Source: DATKRB01 sp035532415 (GTDB taxonomy: Bacteria; Actinomycetota; Acidimicrobiia; Acidimicrobiales; RAAP-2). From it: a stretch of 29,226 nt of DNA. The stretch is taken from contig DATKRB010000049.1 of the NCBI GenBank assembly GCA_035532415.1, positions 1-29,226 on the forward strand, read 5' to 3'. Of this stretch, positions 8,024 to 18,179 are shown piece after piece; positions within the stretch are counted from its first letter, which is position 1, and every line of letters begins with the position of its first letter. A program made the position numbers and the translations under genes. A model generated the notes under the pieces. That model was not told where the DNA came from. It searched no databases and saw nothing but the letters and a program-made list of their open reading frames with translations.

Positions 8024-8101
8024 GCATGCCCGGCGCGTTCCGGGGGGTACCGCCGGGTCCCGACGGCGAGCAGCGAAGAAGACGAGCGTGGGAGAGGGAA
8101 C

Positions 8102-8578
8102 ATGACCCGAGACGAGGCGAACCGGGAGCTGCCCAGCACGCACGAGGCCCGAAGTGCGGCGCCCAGGATCGTGGTGGGGATCGACGGGTCCGCACCGTCG
8201 CTCGGCGCCCTGCGTTGGGCCGCCCGGCAGGCCGAGCTGACGGGATCGACGCTCGAGGTGCTGATGACGTGGGACTGGCCCATGGCCTTCGGATGGACGC
8301 CGATGATCAGTGATTACGATCCGGAGGGAGCCGTGCGGGAGGTTCTCGAGGGCGCCGTGGCCGAGACGGAGCGGGACCATCCCGGCATTGGGATCTCCAC
8401 TCGGGTCGTACGGGGTCACCCGGCCCAGTGGTTGGTCGAGGCGTCCAAGGGGGCGGACCTCCTGGTGGTGGGGAGCCGCGGCCATGGCGAGTTCGTCGGG
8501 ATGCTGCTCGGTTCGGTGAGCGAGCACTGCGTCTCCAACGGCCATTGCCCGGTGCTGGTGTACCGCGACGCCGGATGA
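8102..8578 (+). CDS. Universal stress protein (UspA family)
   Basis: A single-domain cytoplasmic UspA-type protein of 158 residues, usual for the family. ATG 8102 follows GGGAGAGGG and removes an unrelated upstream open stretch that runs through the repeats. The fold begins with RIVVGIDGSAPSLGALRWAARQA. The ATP-binding motif G-2x-G-9x-G-S is intact (Gly124, Gly127, Gly137-Ser138 within VGSRGHGEFVGMLLGSVSEHC, given here in its key residues), so it probably binds ATP. The N-terminal 20 residues are a charged extension. Family members help cells survive starvation, hypoxia or other stress through unclear mechanisms. It stands alone, facing away from the ABC exporter and toward the phosphate genes. 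Confidence 0.93.
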   Translation: MTRDEANRELPSTHEARSAAPRIVVGIDGSAPSLGALRWAARQAELTGSTLEVLMTWDWPMAFGWTPMISDYDPEGAVREVLEGAVAETERDHPGIGISTRVVRGHPAQWLVEASKGADLLVVGSRGHGEFVGMLLGSVSEHCVSNGHCPVLVYRDAG

Positions 8579-8591
8579 GCGGGTGCCGCTC
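8577..8591 (+). terminator. Possible hairpin terminator after the universal stress gene
   Basis: GAGCGG-GTG-CCGCTC forms a perfect 6-bp stem with a 3-nt loop directly over the stop codon. An alternative outer pairing, ATGAGC (8575-8580) with GCTCAT (8596-8601), overlaps it. There is no T-tract. It lies between convergent genes and could act on either transcript. Confidence 0.35.
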
Positions 8592-8656
8592 CTCGGCTCA
8601 TCGGCCACCTCGGACTCGAGAGCCCGACGGCGCGGATCGGCATGCGCGCGTGAGTC

Positions 8657-9262
8657 TCAGTCCCCTTTGACGACGGCGTACCAGATGCGGTTGGCCACGT
8701 GCTCCACGGCGTCGCCCATGCGGGAGCAGCGCCGGTAGAGCTCCCGCTTCCCGCCGACCTCCCGGATCCCTCCCTCCTCCAGAAGCGCCGACATGGCTCG
8801 GCGATAGACGTGCTCGATCCTGCGGACCCGGCGAGTTGCGGTGTCGGCGGCGTCGGTGGCCCGTCCCGGGTCGGCGGAGAGATCGGGGAAGGCGCCCACC
8901 AGCTCGCGGGTCCCCAGTACCACGAGGTCGACCATCTCGGCCATCGGGGGGTCCGGGTCCATGGCCAGCAGGTCGGCCTCGCGTACGAGGTTCTTGGCCG
9001 CGTTGAGGATGCGGTCGAGCCGCTCGGACAGCTCAAAGATGTCCTCGGGGGCGACGGGCGTCACGAAGGACCGCTTGACCGCCAGGAGGACCTTGCGGCG
9101 TGCGGCGTCGGCCCGGTGCTCGCAGGTCCTGACCACCGCCTCCTGGGGCCGGTCTCCGTGGGCCCAATCCGAAAGGGCGTCGAGACCCTCAATGGTGATC
9201 CGGCCCTGCTCGGACAGGAGTCCCAACAAGTCCGGTGACTCGGGCAGGAACCATCGCTTCAT
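8657..9262 (-). CDS. DUF47 / PhoU-like phosphate-transport accessory protein
   Basis: This 201-residue, all-helical DUF47 family protein resembles PhoU and is typically encoded next to PiT transporters, whose activity it is thought to modulate. The ATG at 9262 has GGAGG 8 nt upstream and overlaps the TGA of the transporter gene as ATGA. Family-like stretches include KRWFLPESPDLLGLLSEQ at the start, a central AVKRSFVTPVAPEDIFELS and LDRILNAAKNLVREAD, and a C-terminal RRCSRMGDAVEHVANRIWY. The sequence shows no membrane segment, so it is cytoplasmic. The genetic coupling fits a fixed stoichiometry with the transporter. Confidence 0.88.
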   Translation of the reverse strand: MKRWFLPESPDLLGLLSEQGRITIEGLDALSDWAHGDRPQEAVVRTCEHRADAARRKVLLAVKRSFVTPVAPEDIFELSERLDRILNAAKNLVREADLLAMDPDPPMAEMVDLVVLGTRELVGAFPDLSADPGRATDAADTATRRVRRIEHVYRRAMSALLEEGGIREVGGKRELYRRCSRMGDAVEHVANRIWYAVVKGD

Positions 9263-10257
9263 CCCATCCACCTCCACACGGGCAGGGCCAGAGCCGCCAA
9301 CACCCCGGCCACCGGCAGGGTGACCAACCACGCGATGGCGATCTCGCGAACCACCGCCCACCGAACGTGTCGCCACCGCTCGCCGGCGCCGACCCCGACC
9401 ACGGCTGGTGCGACGACATCGGTGGTGCTGATCGGTGCCCCGGCGAGCGACGCTCCGAGGACGATGACGGAGGCCGCGCCCTGGCTCGTCAGCCCTTCGA
9501 GCACGCCGAGTCGATAGATGCGGCGACCGAGCGTCCGGACGACGCGCCAACCCCCCAGGCTGGTGCCGATGGTCAGGCACACCGCGGCAAGCAGCACGAC
9601 CCAGAACGGAACCTCGAACTTCGACAGGTGACCGCTCGCCAGCAAGGCCAGCGAGAGCAGCCCCATGGTCTTCTGCGCGTCGTTGGAGCCATGGGCGAAC
9701 GCCAGGCCCGCGGCAGTGACGATCTCGCCGCGCCGGACCGGGGCGACGATGCTCCGGGTCGCACGTCGAAGGACCCGCCGGCTCGCGAGGATCAGCACCC
9801 AGGCGGCGAGCACGGCGACGAGGGACGAGAGCAGCAGCCAGATGAGCGACCCGATGACCCCTTTCGGCCGGATGCCGTCCATCCCTCCCCAGTTCACAGC
9901 TCCGAGGCCCCCTTCGGCGAGGGCCGCGCCGGCCAAGGCGCCCACCAGGCAGTGCCCCGAGCTGCACGGGAGTCCCCACCACAGGGTCAGCAGGTTCCAG
10001 ACGAGGGCGCCGGTGACGGCAGCGCCGAGGACGACGAGGGTCTGGGGGAGCGGCACGGCGATGATGCCGGCGACCGTGGCGGCCACTGCCGTCCCGAGGG
10101 CGAGCGCGCCGAACACGTGGAAGACCGATGCGATGCCGACCGCGTCCCGAGGCCGTAGCGCTCTGGTCACCACCGGCGCGGCGATGGCGTTGCCGGCGTC
10201 GTGCACGCCGTTCACGAGTCCGAACGCGACGATCAGCGAGATGATGAGGGCGAGCAC
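9259..10257 (-). CDS. pit: PiT-family inorganic phosphate transporter
   Basis: A low-affinity phosphate permease of the inner membrane, 332 residues, normal for bacterial PiT. GTG 10257 is the best start: GGAGG lies 7 nt upstream and the first membrane helix follows at once; a longer open frame has no signal. The two PiT signatures are visible, NGVHDAGNAIA near residue 16 and FAHGSNDAQKTMG in the second half, and each is followed by the matching helix pairs (WWGLPCSSGHCLVGALAG; APISTTDVVAPAVVGVGAG). About ten hydrophobic segments are present. It is translationally coupled to the DUF47 gene. PiT proteins usually exchange metal-phosphate complexes with protons; the sequence gives no reason to expect a different substrate. 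Confidence 0.92.
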   Translation of the reverse strand: MLALIISLIVAFGLVNGVHDAGNAIAAPVVTRALRPRDAVGIASVFHVFGALALGTAVAATVAGIIAVPLPQTLVVLGAAVTGALVWNLLTLWWGLPCSSGHCLVGALAGAALAEGGLGAVNWGGMDGIRPKGVIGSLIWLLLSSLVAVLAAWVLILASRRVLRRATRSIVAPVRRGEIVTAAGLAFAHGSNDAQKTMGLLSLALLASGHLSKFEVPFWVVLLAAVCLTIGTSLGGWRVVRTLGRRIYRLGVLEGLTSQGAASVIVLGASLAGAPISTTDVVAPAVVGVGAGERWRHVRWAVVREIAIAWLVTLPVAGVLAALALPVWRWMG

Positions 10258-10397
10258 CGGCCAGCCTCCGTGACACGCCGTGCCCAGGGGCGATGGAGGC
10301 GGTCCAGCGCCATGGGGGCATCTTAAGCAGTACCGCTCCTCGGGATCGACCCGGGTTGCCTCGGCAGGCCGGCCCACCCCGGAGAAGGGACCTTCGA

Positions 10398-10415
10398 CTC
10401 TTTCGGAGCGAAGAG
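10398..10415 (+). promoter_or_regulatory. Hairpin between the pit gene and the small-protein gene
   Basis: CTCTTTCG-GAG-CGAAGAG forms a 7-bp stem with one bulged T, in the 207-bp gap between pit and the leader ORFs. It could lie in the 5' leader of pit (minus strand) or near the promoter of the plus-strand genes. On the minus strand, TAAGAT, which would read as a -10, lies between it and pit at about 10319-10324. Function is unknown. Confidence 0.3.
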
Positions 10416-10464
10416 CCGGACGTGACACTGGCACTGGCGACACAGCGACGATGAAGGGAGATCG

Positions 10465-10551
10465 ATGAGCGAGAGGTCTGCACGGGCTTCAGGGGAACGA
10501 TCAGTGGGGCCCGGGCTCGACGGGCGGTCCTGCCCACGGTGCCGTCGATGA
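10465..10551 (+). CDS. Possible 28-residue leader peptide
   Basis: This short ORF (MSERSARASGERS...CPRCRR) has a good ribosome-binding site (AAGGGAG, 4 nt before the ATG). Its TGA overlaps the ATG of the next gene as ATGA, and that gene has no site of its own, so this ORF may exist to deliver ribosomes. Its own ATG in turn overlaps the stop of a 5-codon ORF (MKGDR, 10451-10468). The peptide has no recognisable domain; a CxxC lies at its end. Confidence 0.35.
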   Translation: MSERSARASGERSVGPGLDGRSCPRCRR

Positions 10552-10721
10552 ACCTCGACATCGGCGAGGAGCAGGCGTCCGAGCTCCGAGCCGTTCTCGA
10601 CGAGGTGCTCGGCGACATCAGCAGCGAGATCGCCGACACCGACAACAGCGAGTACCGGGTGATCCTGCGGGGGCGACGTGACCGCATCCGCGAGATCAGG
10701 GACCAACTGGGCGCTGCTTGA
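10548..10721 (+). CDS. Small conserved helical protein of unknown function (EIADTDN motif)
   Basis: A 57-residue acidic then basic helical protein. It contains LRAVLDEVLGDISSEIADTDN followed by RVILRGRRDRIREIRDQL (only key parts given), a pattern I recognise from small actinobacterial and other bacterial proteins of unknown function with the core L..yL.dlr.EiadTdn..fr..L. No membrane segment or metal-binding motif is seen, and an antiparallel helical hairpin is likely. ATG 10548 has no ribosome-binding site; GTG 10539 is the only common start further upstream before an in-frame stop at 10452. Coupling to the 28-codon ORF upstream would explain how it is translated. Confidence 0.65.
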   Translation: MNLDIGEEQASELRAVLDEVLGDISSEIADTDNSEYRVILRGRRDRIREIRDQLGAA

Positions 10722-10799
10722 CCGTCCCGGGGGAGCCGCCCTGGTGGGCGATCTGGTCGGAGGCGCATCCTGACCTCGCGGCCCAGCCTGCATCCACCC

Positions 10800-11573
10800 T
10801 CAGGTGAGCGGCGTCTCGCTGGCCGGAGGCACGCGCGTCGCCGGCAGGCCCGCCCGGCGGACGGCCGCGGCGAACCGACGGGCGTCCCGAGGCGCACATC
10901 CGTGGGCGTCGTTGTTGAAGTAGACGAACACGTCGGCCGTACCGGGCCAGAGCTCGGCCAGACGACGGGCCCAGGTGGCCAGTGCGGCGCGCCCGTAGCA
11001 CGACGGTGGCCGTCCGCGGCCTCCGTGGAACCGAAGGTACCCCCAGTCCGTCGTGCGCCACAGCGGGCCGGGGTGCCCGGCCGTGTCCGTCAGACAGGCG
11101 GCGGCCCCGACCTCCTCGAGCACCCGGCGGGCGGCCGGAACGAACCAGCTCTCGTGACGCAGCTCCACGGCGGTCCGGGTGCCGGGAGGGAAGGCCTTCA
11201 GGCACCGGGCGAGGGCAGGGGTGTCGATGCGGAGGTTCGGGGGCAGTTGGACGAGCACCGGCCCGAGCTTCGAGCCCAGCTCGCTCGCTCGCTCCATCAG
11301 CCGGCGGACCGGCTCCTCGGGATCACGGAGCCGGCGGACGTGCGTCAGGTACCGGCTGGCTTTCACCGAAACGACGAAGTCGTCGGGGAGGACGGCGGCC
11401 CAGTTGGCGAACGTGGCGGCCTCCGGCAGGCGGTAGAAGGCGCTGTTCACCTCAACGGTGGCGAAGCGCTGCGCGTAGTGCTCGAGCCAGGAACGAGCCG
11501 GGAGCGGGGCCGGGTAGAAGCCACCTCGCCAGTGCCGGTAGTGCCAGCCCGAGGTGCCGATCAGGACCGGCAT
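10800..11573 (-). CDS. DUF72 (YecE-like) family protein
   Basis: This DUF72 protein of 257 residues is typical in length. It should form a TIM-barrel-like domain whose biochemical role is not established. The family opening GTSGWHYRHWRGGFYP and the following FATVEVNSAFYRLP are clear, as are VVSVKASRYLTHVRRL, VLVQLPPNLRID, VELRHESWF, YLRFHGG and a C-terminal VFVYFNNDAHGCAPRDA. The ATG at 11573 is chosen because the family start follows immediately, although the ribosome-binding site is weak. It lies 76 nt downstream of the membrane-protein gene on the same strand and is probably co-transcribed with it. Confidence 0.9.
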   Translation of the reverse strand: MPVLIGTSGWHYRHWRGGFYPAPLPARSWLEHYAQRFATVEVNSAFYRLPEAATFANWAAVLPDDFVVSVKASRYLTHVRRLRDPEEPVRRLMERASELGSKLGPVLVQLPPNLRIDTPALARCLKAFPPGTRTAVELRHESWFVPAARRVLEEVGAAACLTDTAGHPGPLWRTTDWGYLRFHGGRGRPPSCYGRAALATWARRLAELWPGTADVFVYFNNDAHGCAPRDARRFAAAVRRAGLPATRVPPASETPLT

Positions 11574-11609
11574 CAGCGCAGCGCGGCGAAGCCCGCGATC
11601 ACGGGGATG

Positions 11610-11635
11610 GGCTCCGAGGGCTCCGAGGGCTCCGA
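11610..11635 (+). repeat. 9-bp tandem repeat, about three copies, between two minus-strand genes
   Basis: GGCTCCGAG is repeated at 11610-11618 and 11619-11627, and a third copy (11628-11636) differs in its last base. It occupies most of the short gap between the membrane-protein gene and the DUF72 gene. Confidence 0.85.
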
Positions 11636-11649
11636 AGTGTCGGGACCGG

Positions 11650-12279
11650 CTATGCCCTCGCCCACACGACCGTGATGTTGTCGCGGCGCATCATCGAGAC
11701 GAAGCGGGTGATGGAGAAGAAGATGGCGGCAGCGGTGAGCCCGTACGTCACGGCGGAGCGCTCGAGCACGAAAGAGCTCAGGGACGAGGACACGAGCAGC
11801 CAGAACACCAGGCCGGCGTTGAGCAGGAGCACGGTGGCCCACAGGACCGAGATCCTGATGAAGAACCGCCGCACCAGGGGCCGTTGCATGATCGTCGGGT
11901 CCATCGGGCAGAAGTCGTGGGCGAAGCGTTGGGTGAAGGGGCGCCCGGCGATCGCCGAGGCGAACAGCACGAGGGAGATCACGACGGTGCCGGCCGTCGG
12001 TTGGGCGAAGTACACGAAGGCGCTGCCGGTGACGAAGGCGGTCACGGTTCGCAAGGTGATGAGCACCGTCCCGAACAGCAGCAGCATCGACACCCGCTCG
12101 CCTCTGAGGAGTCGACGGCCCAACGCGAGGTAGGACCAGCCGAGCGCGGCGATCAACGCACCCCGGAACCCGGCGAGCTCGAGCACGAGGTAGAAGAGGG
12201 CCAGAGGCCCGATCACCCCCTCGAGCACCACCGGCAGCGCGTGGCGGAGCGCCGCCCTCGGCGCGGGCATCTCGAGCAC
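11650..12279 (-). CDS. Multi-spanning membrane protein, VC0807-like
   Basis: An integral membrane protein of 209 residues with five or six hydrophobic segments (GVIGPLALFYLVLELAGF; GALIAALGWSYLAL; VSMLLLFGTVLITL; TVVISLVLFASAIAG; ISVLWATVLLLNAGLVFWLL; AVTYGLTAAAIFFSI). The arrangement resembles the VC0807 family of uncharacterised membrane proteins, which is a tentative call. A charged loop with FAHDFCPMDPTIMQRPLVRRFF lies between segments (key residues: HDFC, MDP, RRFF). GTG 12279 is preferred because GAGAGGG stands just upstream; ATG 12270 is an alternative. The long open frame further upstream is unrelated and runs antisense into glgE. It is transcribed away from the glucan operon. Confidence 0.7.
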   Translation of the reverse strand: MLEMPAPRAALRHALPVVLEGVIGPLALFYLVLELAGFRGALIAALGWSYLALGRRLLRGERVSMLLLFGTVLITLRTVTAFVTGSAFVYFAQPTAGTVVISLVLFASAIAGRPFTQRFAHDFCPMDPTIMQRPLVRRFFIRISVLWATVLLLNAGLVFWLLVSSSLSSFVLERSAVTYGLTAAAIFFSITRFVSMMRRDNITVVWARA

Positions 12280-12499
12280 GGAGCCCTCTCGCCCGTCGGC
12301 ATGAGGGGTGATCTCCAACCGGGGTGGGCGCCTGCACCGACGGCTCCCGTTTCTCGATCCGAATTGCACGACACCGCCGCTCTCGCCCCCGTCAGCGGTG
12401 GCGCTACGACCCGAACCCGGGTCCTTCTCGATGCTACACCCCGACTCGTCGTTTCCGGCGTCGCGACCCGGGCACGCGAGGCGGCGCCACCGGCTCCGA

Positions 12500-12548
12500 G
12501 GTGCGGCTCGATCGTGTTGGGAAAGCTGCACCGCGTAAAGCTGCACCG
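12500..12548 (+). promoter_or_regulatory. Two mutually exclusive hairpins in the glgE leader
   Basis: GGTGCGGCT (12500-12508) can pair over nine positions (one G-U) with AGCTGCACC at 12524-12532 or equally with the identical AGCTGCACC at 12539-12547. The two 3' strands belong to a perfect 12-bp direct repeat AAAGCTGCACCG (12522-12533 and 12537-12548) with a 15-nt period. Choosing the second copy ends the helix 8 nt before a perfect Shine-Dalgarno sequence. Confidence 0.4.
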
Positions 12549-12555
12549 TGTTAGG

Positions 12556-12591
12556 AAGGAGGTGACTCGGGTACGGCCCTGACCGAGGAGG
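12556..12591 (+). promoter_or_regulatory. Perfect Shine-Dalgarno without a normal start, followed by the glgE ribosome-binding site
   Basis: AAGGAGGTGA (12556-12565) complements ten bases of the 3' end of 16S rRNA, yet no ATG, GTG or TTG follows at normal distance. The only start is the GTG inside it (12562), which opens MTRVRP and stops at 12582. A second site, GAGGAGGG (12584-12591), lies 8-9 nt before ATG 12601 and serves glgE. Confidence 0.55.
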
Positions 12592-12600
12592 GTTCGCCGA

Positions 12601-14822
12601 ATGCCGAAGGCAAAGGCCGCCAGGCACTCTGCCGGCGAGAAGAAGAGGCCGGTCGACGCGGTCACGAGCGAGGCGGTCCCCGAAGGAGCGCCGCCGGGGC
12701 GGCAGGCTCGGACGGATCGCGGAGCCCGCCCGGTGATCGGGGGGATCCGGCCCCGGGTCGATTGCGGCGAGTACCCCGCGAAGGCCACGCTCGGCGAGGT
12801 GGTGGCCGTGGAGTGCGACGCGTTCGCGGACGGGACCGACCTCCTCGCCTGCGAGCTGCTCTTCGCCCACGAGTCGGATCCGGAGCCTGCCCGGGTGCCC
12901 ATGCGGGAGCTGGGAGACGACCGGTGGGGGGCGGGGTTCCCCGTCACCCGGCTGGGACGGTACCGCTTCTCCATCCGGGCCGACGTCGACCCGTTCGGAA
13001 GCTGGAGGCGGGACCTGCGCCTGAGGGCCGCGGCCGCCCAGGACCTGTCACTCGATCTGACCGTCGGCGCCGACCTCCTCGAGAAGGCTTCGCGCCGGGC
13101 CAAGGGCTCGGACCGCCGGGCCCTTCGCTCCGCGGCAGCCGAGTTGCGATCTGCCCCGGGTGCCCTCGACGGCACCCTGAAGGGGGCCACCGGCCCGGCC
13201 GGCGACGCCTTCACCGACCCCTTCAACGCCGACGGTAAGGCTCGCGACCGTCTCGCGCATGACGGGACGGTCGGCGGGCTCGCCCTCTCGGAGGAGCTGG
13301 CCGACCTGGTCGGCCGTTACCGCGACCCGGGCGGGGCGGCCGAGTCGGCGCCCGTGTCGGTCGTCGTCGAGCCGGAGCGGGCGAGGTTCAGCGCCTGGTA
13401 CGAGCTGTTCCCGCGCTCGGCATCGCCGGACCCCGACCGTGCCGGCACCTTCGCCGACGTCCGGGAGCGACTGCCCTACCTCGTCCGCCTGGGGTTCGAT
13501 GTCCTGTACCTGCCTCCCGTCCACCCGATCGGGCATACCAACCGGAAGGGCGAGGACGGGACTGCGGTCGCCGGCGCGTCCGACCCGGGCAGCCCCTGGG
13601 CGATCGGGAGCTCTTGCGGGGGCCACACCGCCGTCGCCGCCGAGCTCGGCGGCATCGGGGAATTCGACCGGCTGGTGGTGGCGGCCGGGGAGGTGGGCAT
13701 CGACGTCGCGATCGATCTGGCCTTTCAGGTCTCTCCCGATCATCCGTGGGTCGGCGCGCACCCCGAGTGGTTCCGGCGACTTCCCGACGGGACCATCCGG
13801 CACGCGGAGAACCCGCCGAAGCGCTACGAGGACATCTACCCGATCGACTTCGACAACGACGGATGGGACGCCCTGTGGCACGAGCTGCTCGGAGTGGTCC
13901 GGTTCTGGATCACCCACGGGGTCAAGCTCTTCCGGGTCGACAATCCCCACACCAAACCGTTCCGGTTCTGGCGATGGCTGATCGCCGCGGTGAAGGAGGA
14001 GTTCCCCGAGGTGATCTTCCTCTCGGAGGCGTTCACCCGACCCAAGGTCATGAAACACCTGGCCAAGGTGGGCTTCTCCCAGTCCTACACGTACTTTGCG
14101 TGGCGCAACACCAAGTGGGAGCTTCAGGACTACCTGACAGAGCTCACCAGGACCGAGCTCGTCGACTACTTCCGGCCCAACTTCTGGCCGAACACACCCG
14201 ACATCCTGACCGAGACTCTCCAGACAGGCGGCCGGCCCGCCTTCATGGCGCGCCTCGTCCTGGCAGCGACGCTGGCGGCCAGCTACGGGATTTACGGGCC
14301 GGCCTTCGAGCTGCAGGAGCACCTGGCGCGCTCGGCCGGCTCGGAGGAGTACCGGCGCTCCGAGAAGTACTCCGTCCGGCACTGGGACCTCGAGCGCTCC
14401 GACAGCCTCGCCGATTTCGTGGCCCGGATCAACGACATCCGGCGCCGCCACCCGGCCCTGCAATGGAACGAGACGCTCCGGTTCCACCAGGTCGACAACG
14501 AACAGCTCATCGTGTACTCCAAGATCCATCCGGCGGCACCTTCCGTCGACAGGCCGGCAGAGGGCGAAGACGCCGACACGATCGTCGTGGTGGTGAACCT
14601 CGACCCGTTCCACGGGCAATCGGGTTGGGTCGACCTCGATCTGCCGCTGCTCGCCGTCGATGCCGGGCGCCCGTACGTCATGCACGATCTGCTGACCGGT
14701 GCCCACTACCGCTGGGAGGGCTCCCGCAATTTCGTCCTCCTCGACCCGGACGCGGCGCCCGCCCACGTGTTCTCGCTCGAGCGCCCGCCCGCCCGCCCGC
14801 GTGAGATCGGGACGGTGCGCGG

Positions 14823-14829
<7 letters not shown>
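12601..14829 (+). CDS. glgE: GlgE: alpha-1,4-glucan:maltose-1-phosphate maltosyltransferase
   Basis: GlgE (GH13_3) transfers maltosyl units from maltose-1-phosphate to the non-reducing end of alpha-1,4-glucan in the cytoplasm. The protein has 742 residues, with GAGGAGGG 8 nt before ATG 12601. A basic, low-complexity N-terminal extension of about 45 residues precedes the usual N-domain (VIGGIRPRVDCGEYPAKATLGEVV). Catalytic-domain hallmarks follow: FSAWYELFPRS (from residue 263), LYLPPVHPIGHTNRKG, SPDHPWVGAHPEWF, the nucleophile Asp447 in FRVDNPHTKPFRFW, the acid/base Glu476 in LSEAFTRPKVM, and GFSQSYTYFAWRN. It is the first gene of the glucan operon, and its stop overlaps the treS start by 7 nt. 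The maltokinase that makes its substrate is encoded next. Confidence 0.96.

Positions 14830-18175
<3,346 letters not shown>

Positions 18176-18179
<4 letters not shown>

Larger units (their letters stand above)
7738..8101. other. Divergent intergenic regulatory region (ABC exporter / universal stress gene)
   Basis: This 364-bp gap between divergent genes shows no credible coding sequence. It must hold promoters in both directions. Visible in it are the DosR-like box, a possible -10 and three 14-bp direct repeats, each listed separately. Confidence 0.6.
12280..12600. other. Divergent intergenic region between the membrane-protein gene and glgE
   Basis: These 321 bp contain no credible gene. 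They must carry the promoter of the seven-gene glucan operon, but I see no clear -35/-10 pair. The right third (12500-12600) holds the alternative hairpins, the direct repeat and the double Shine-Dalgarno arrangement listed separately. On the minus strand TAGCAT (about 12432-12437) is a possible -10 for the membrane-protein gene. Confidence 0.55.

Noticed and set aside
10323..10793. 156-codon minus-strand frame opposite the small EIADTDN protein
   Set aside because: No recognisable motif or ribosome-binding site; the plus-strand small protein has a family-like sequence.
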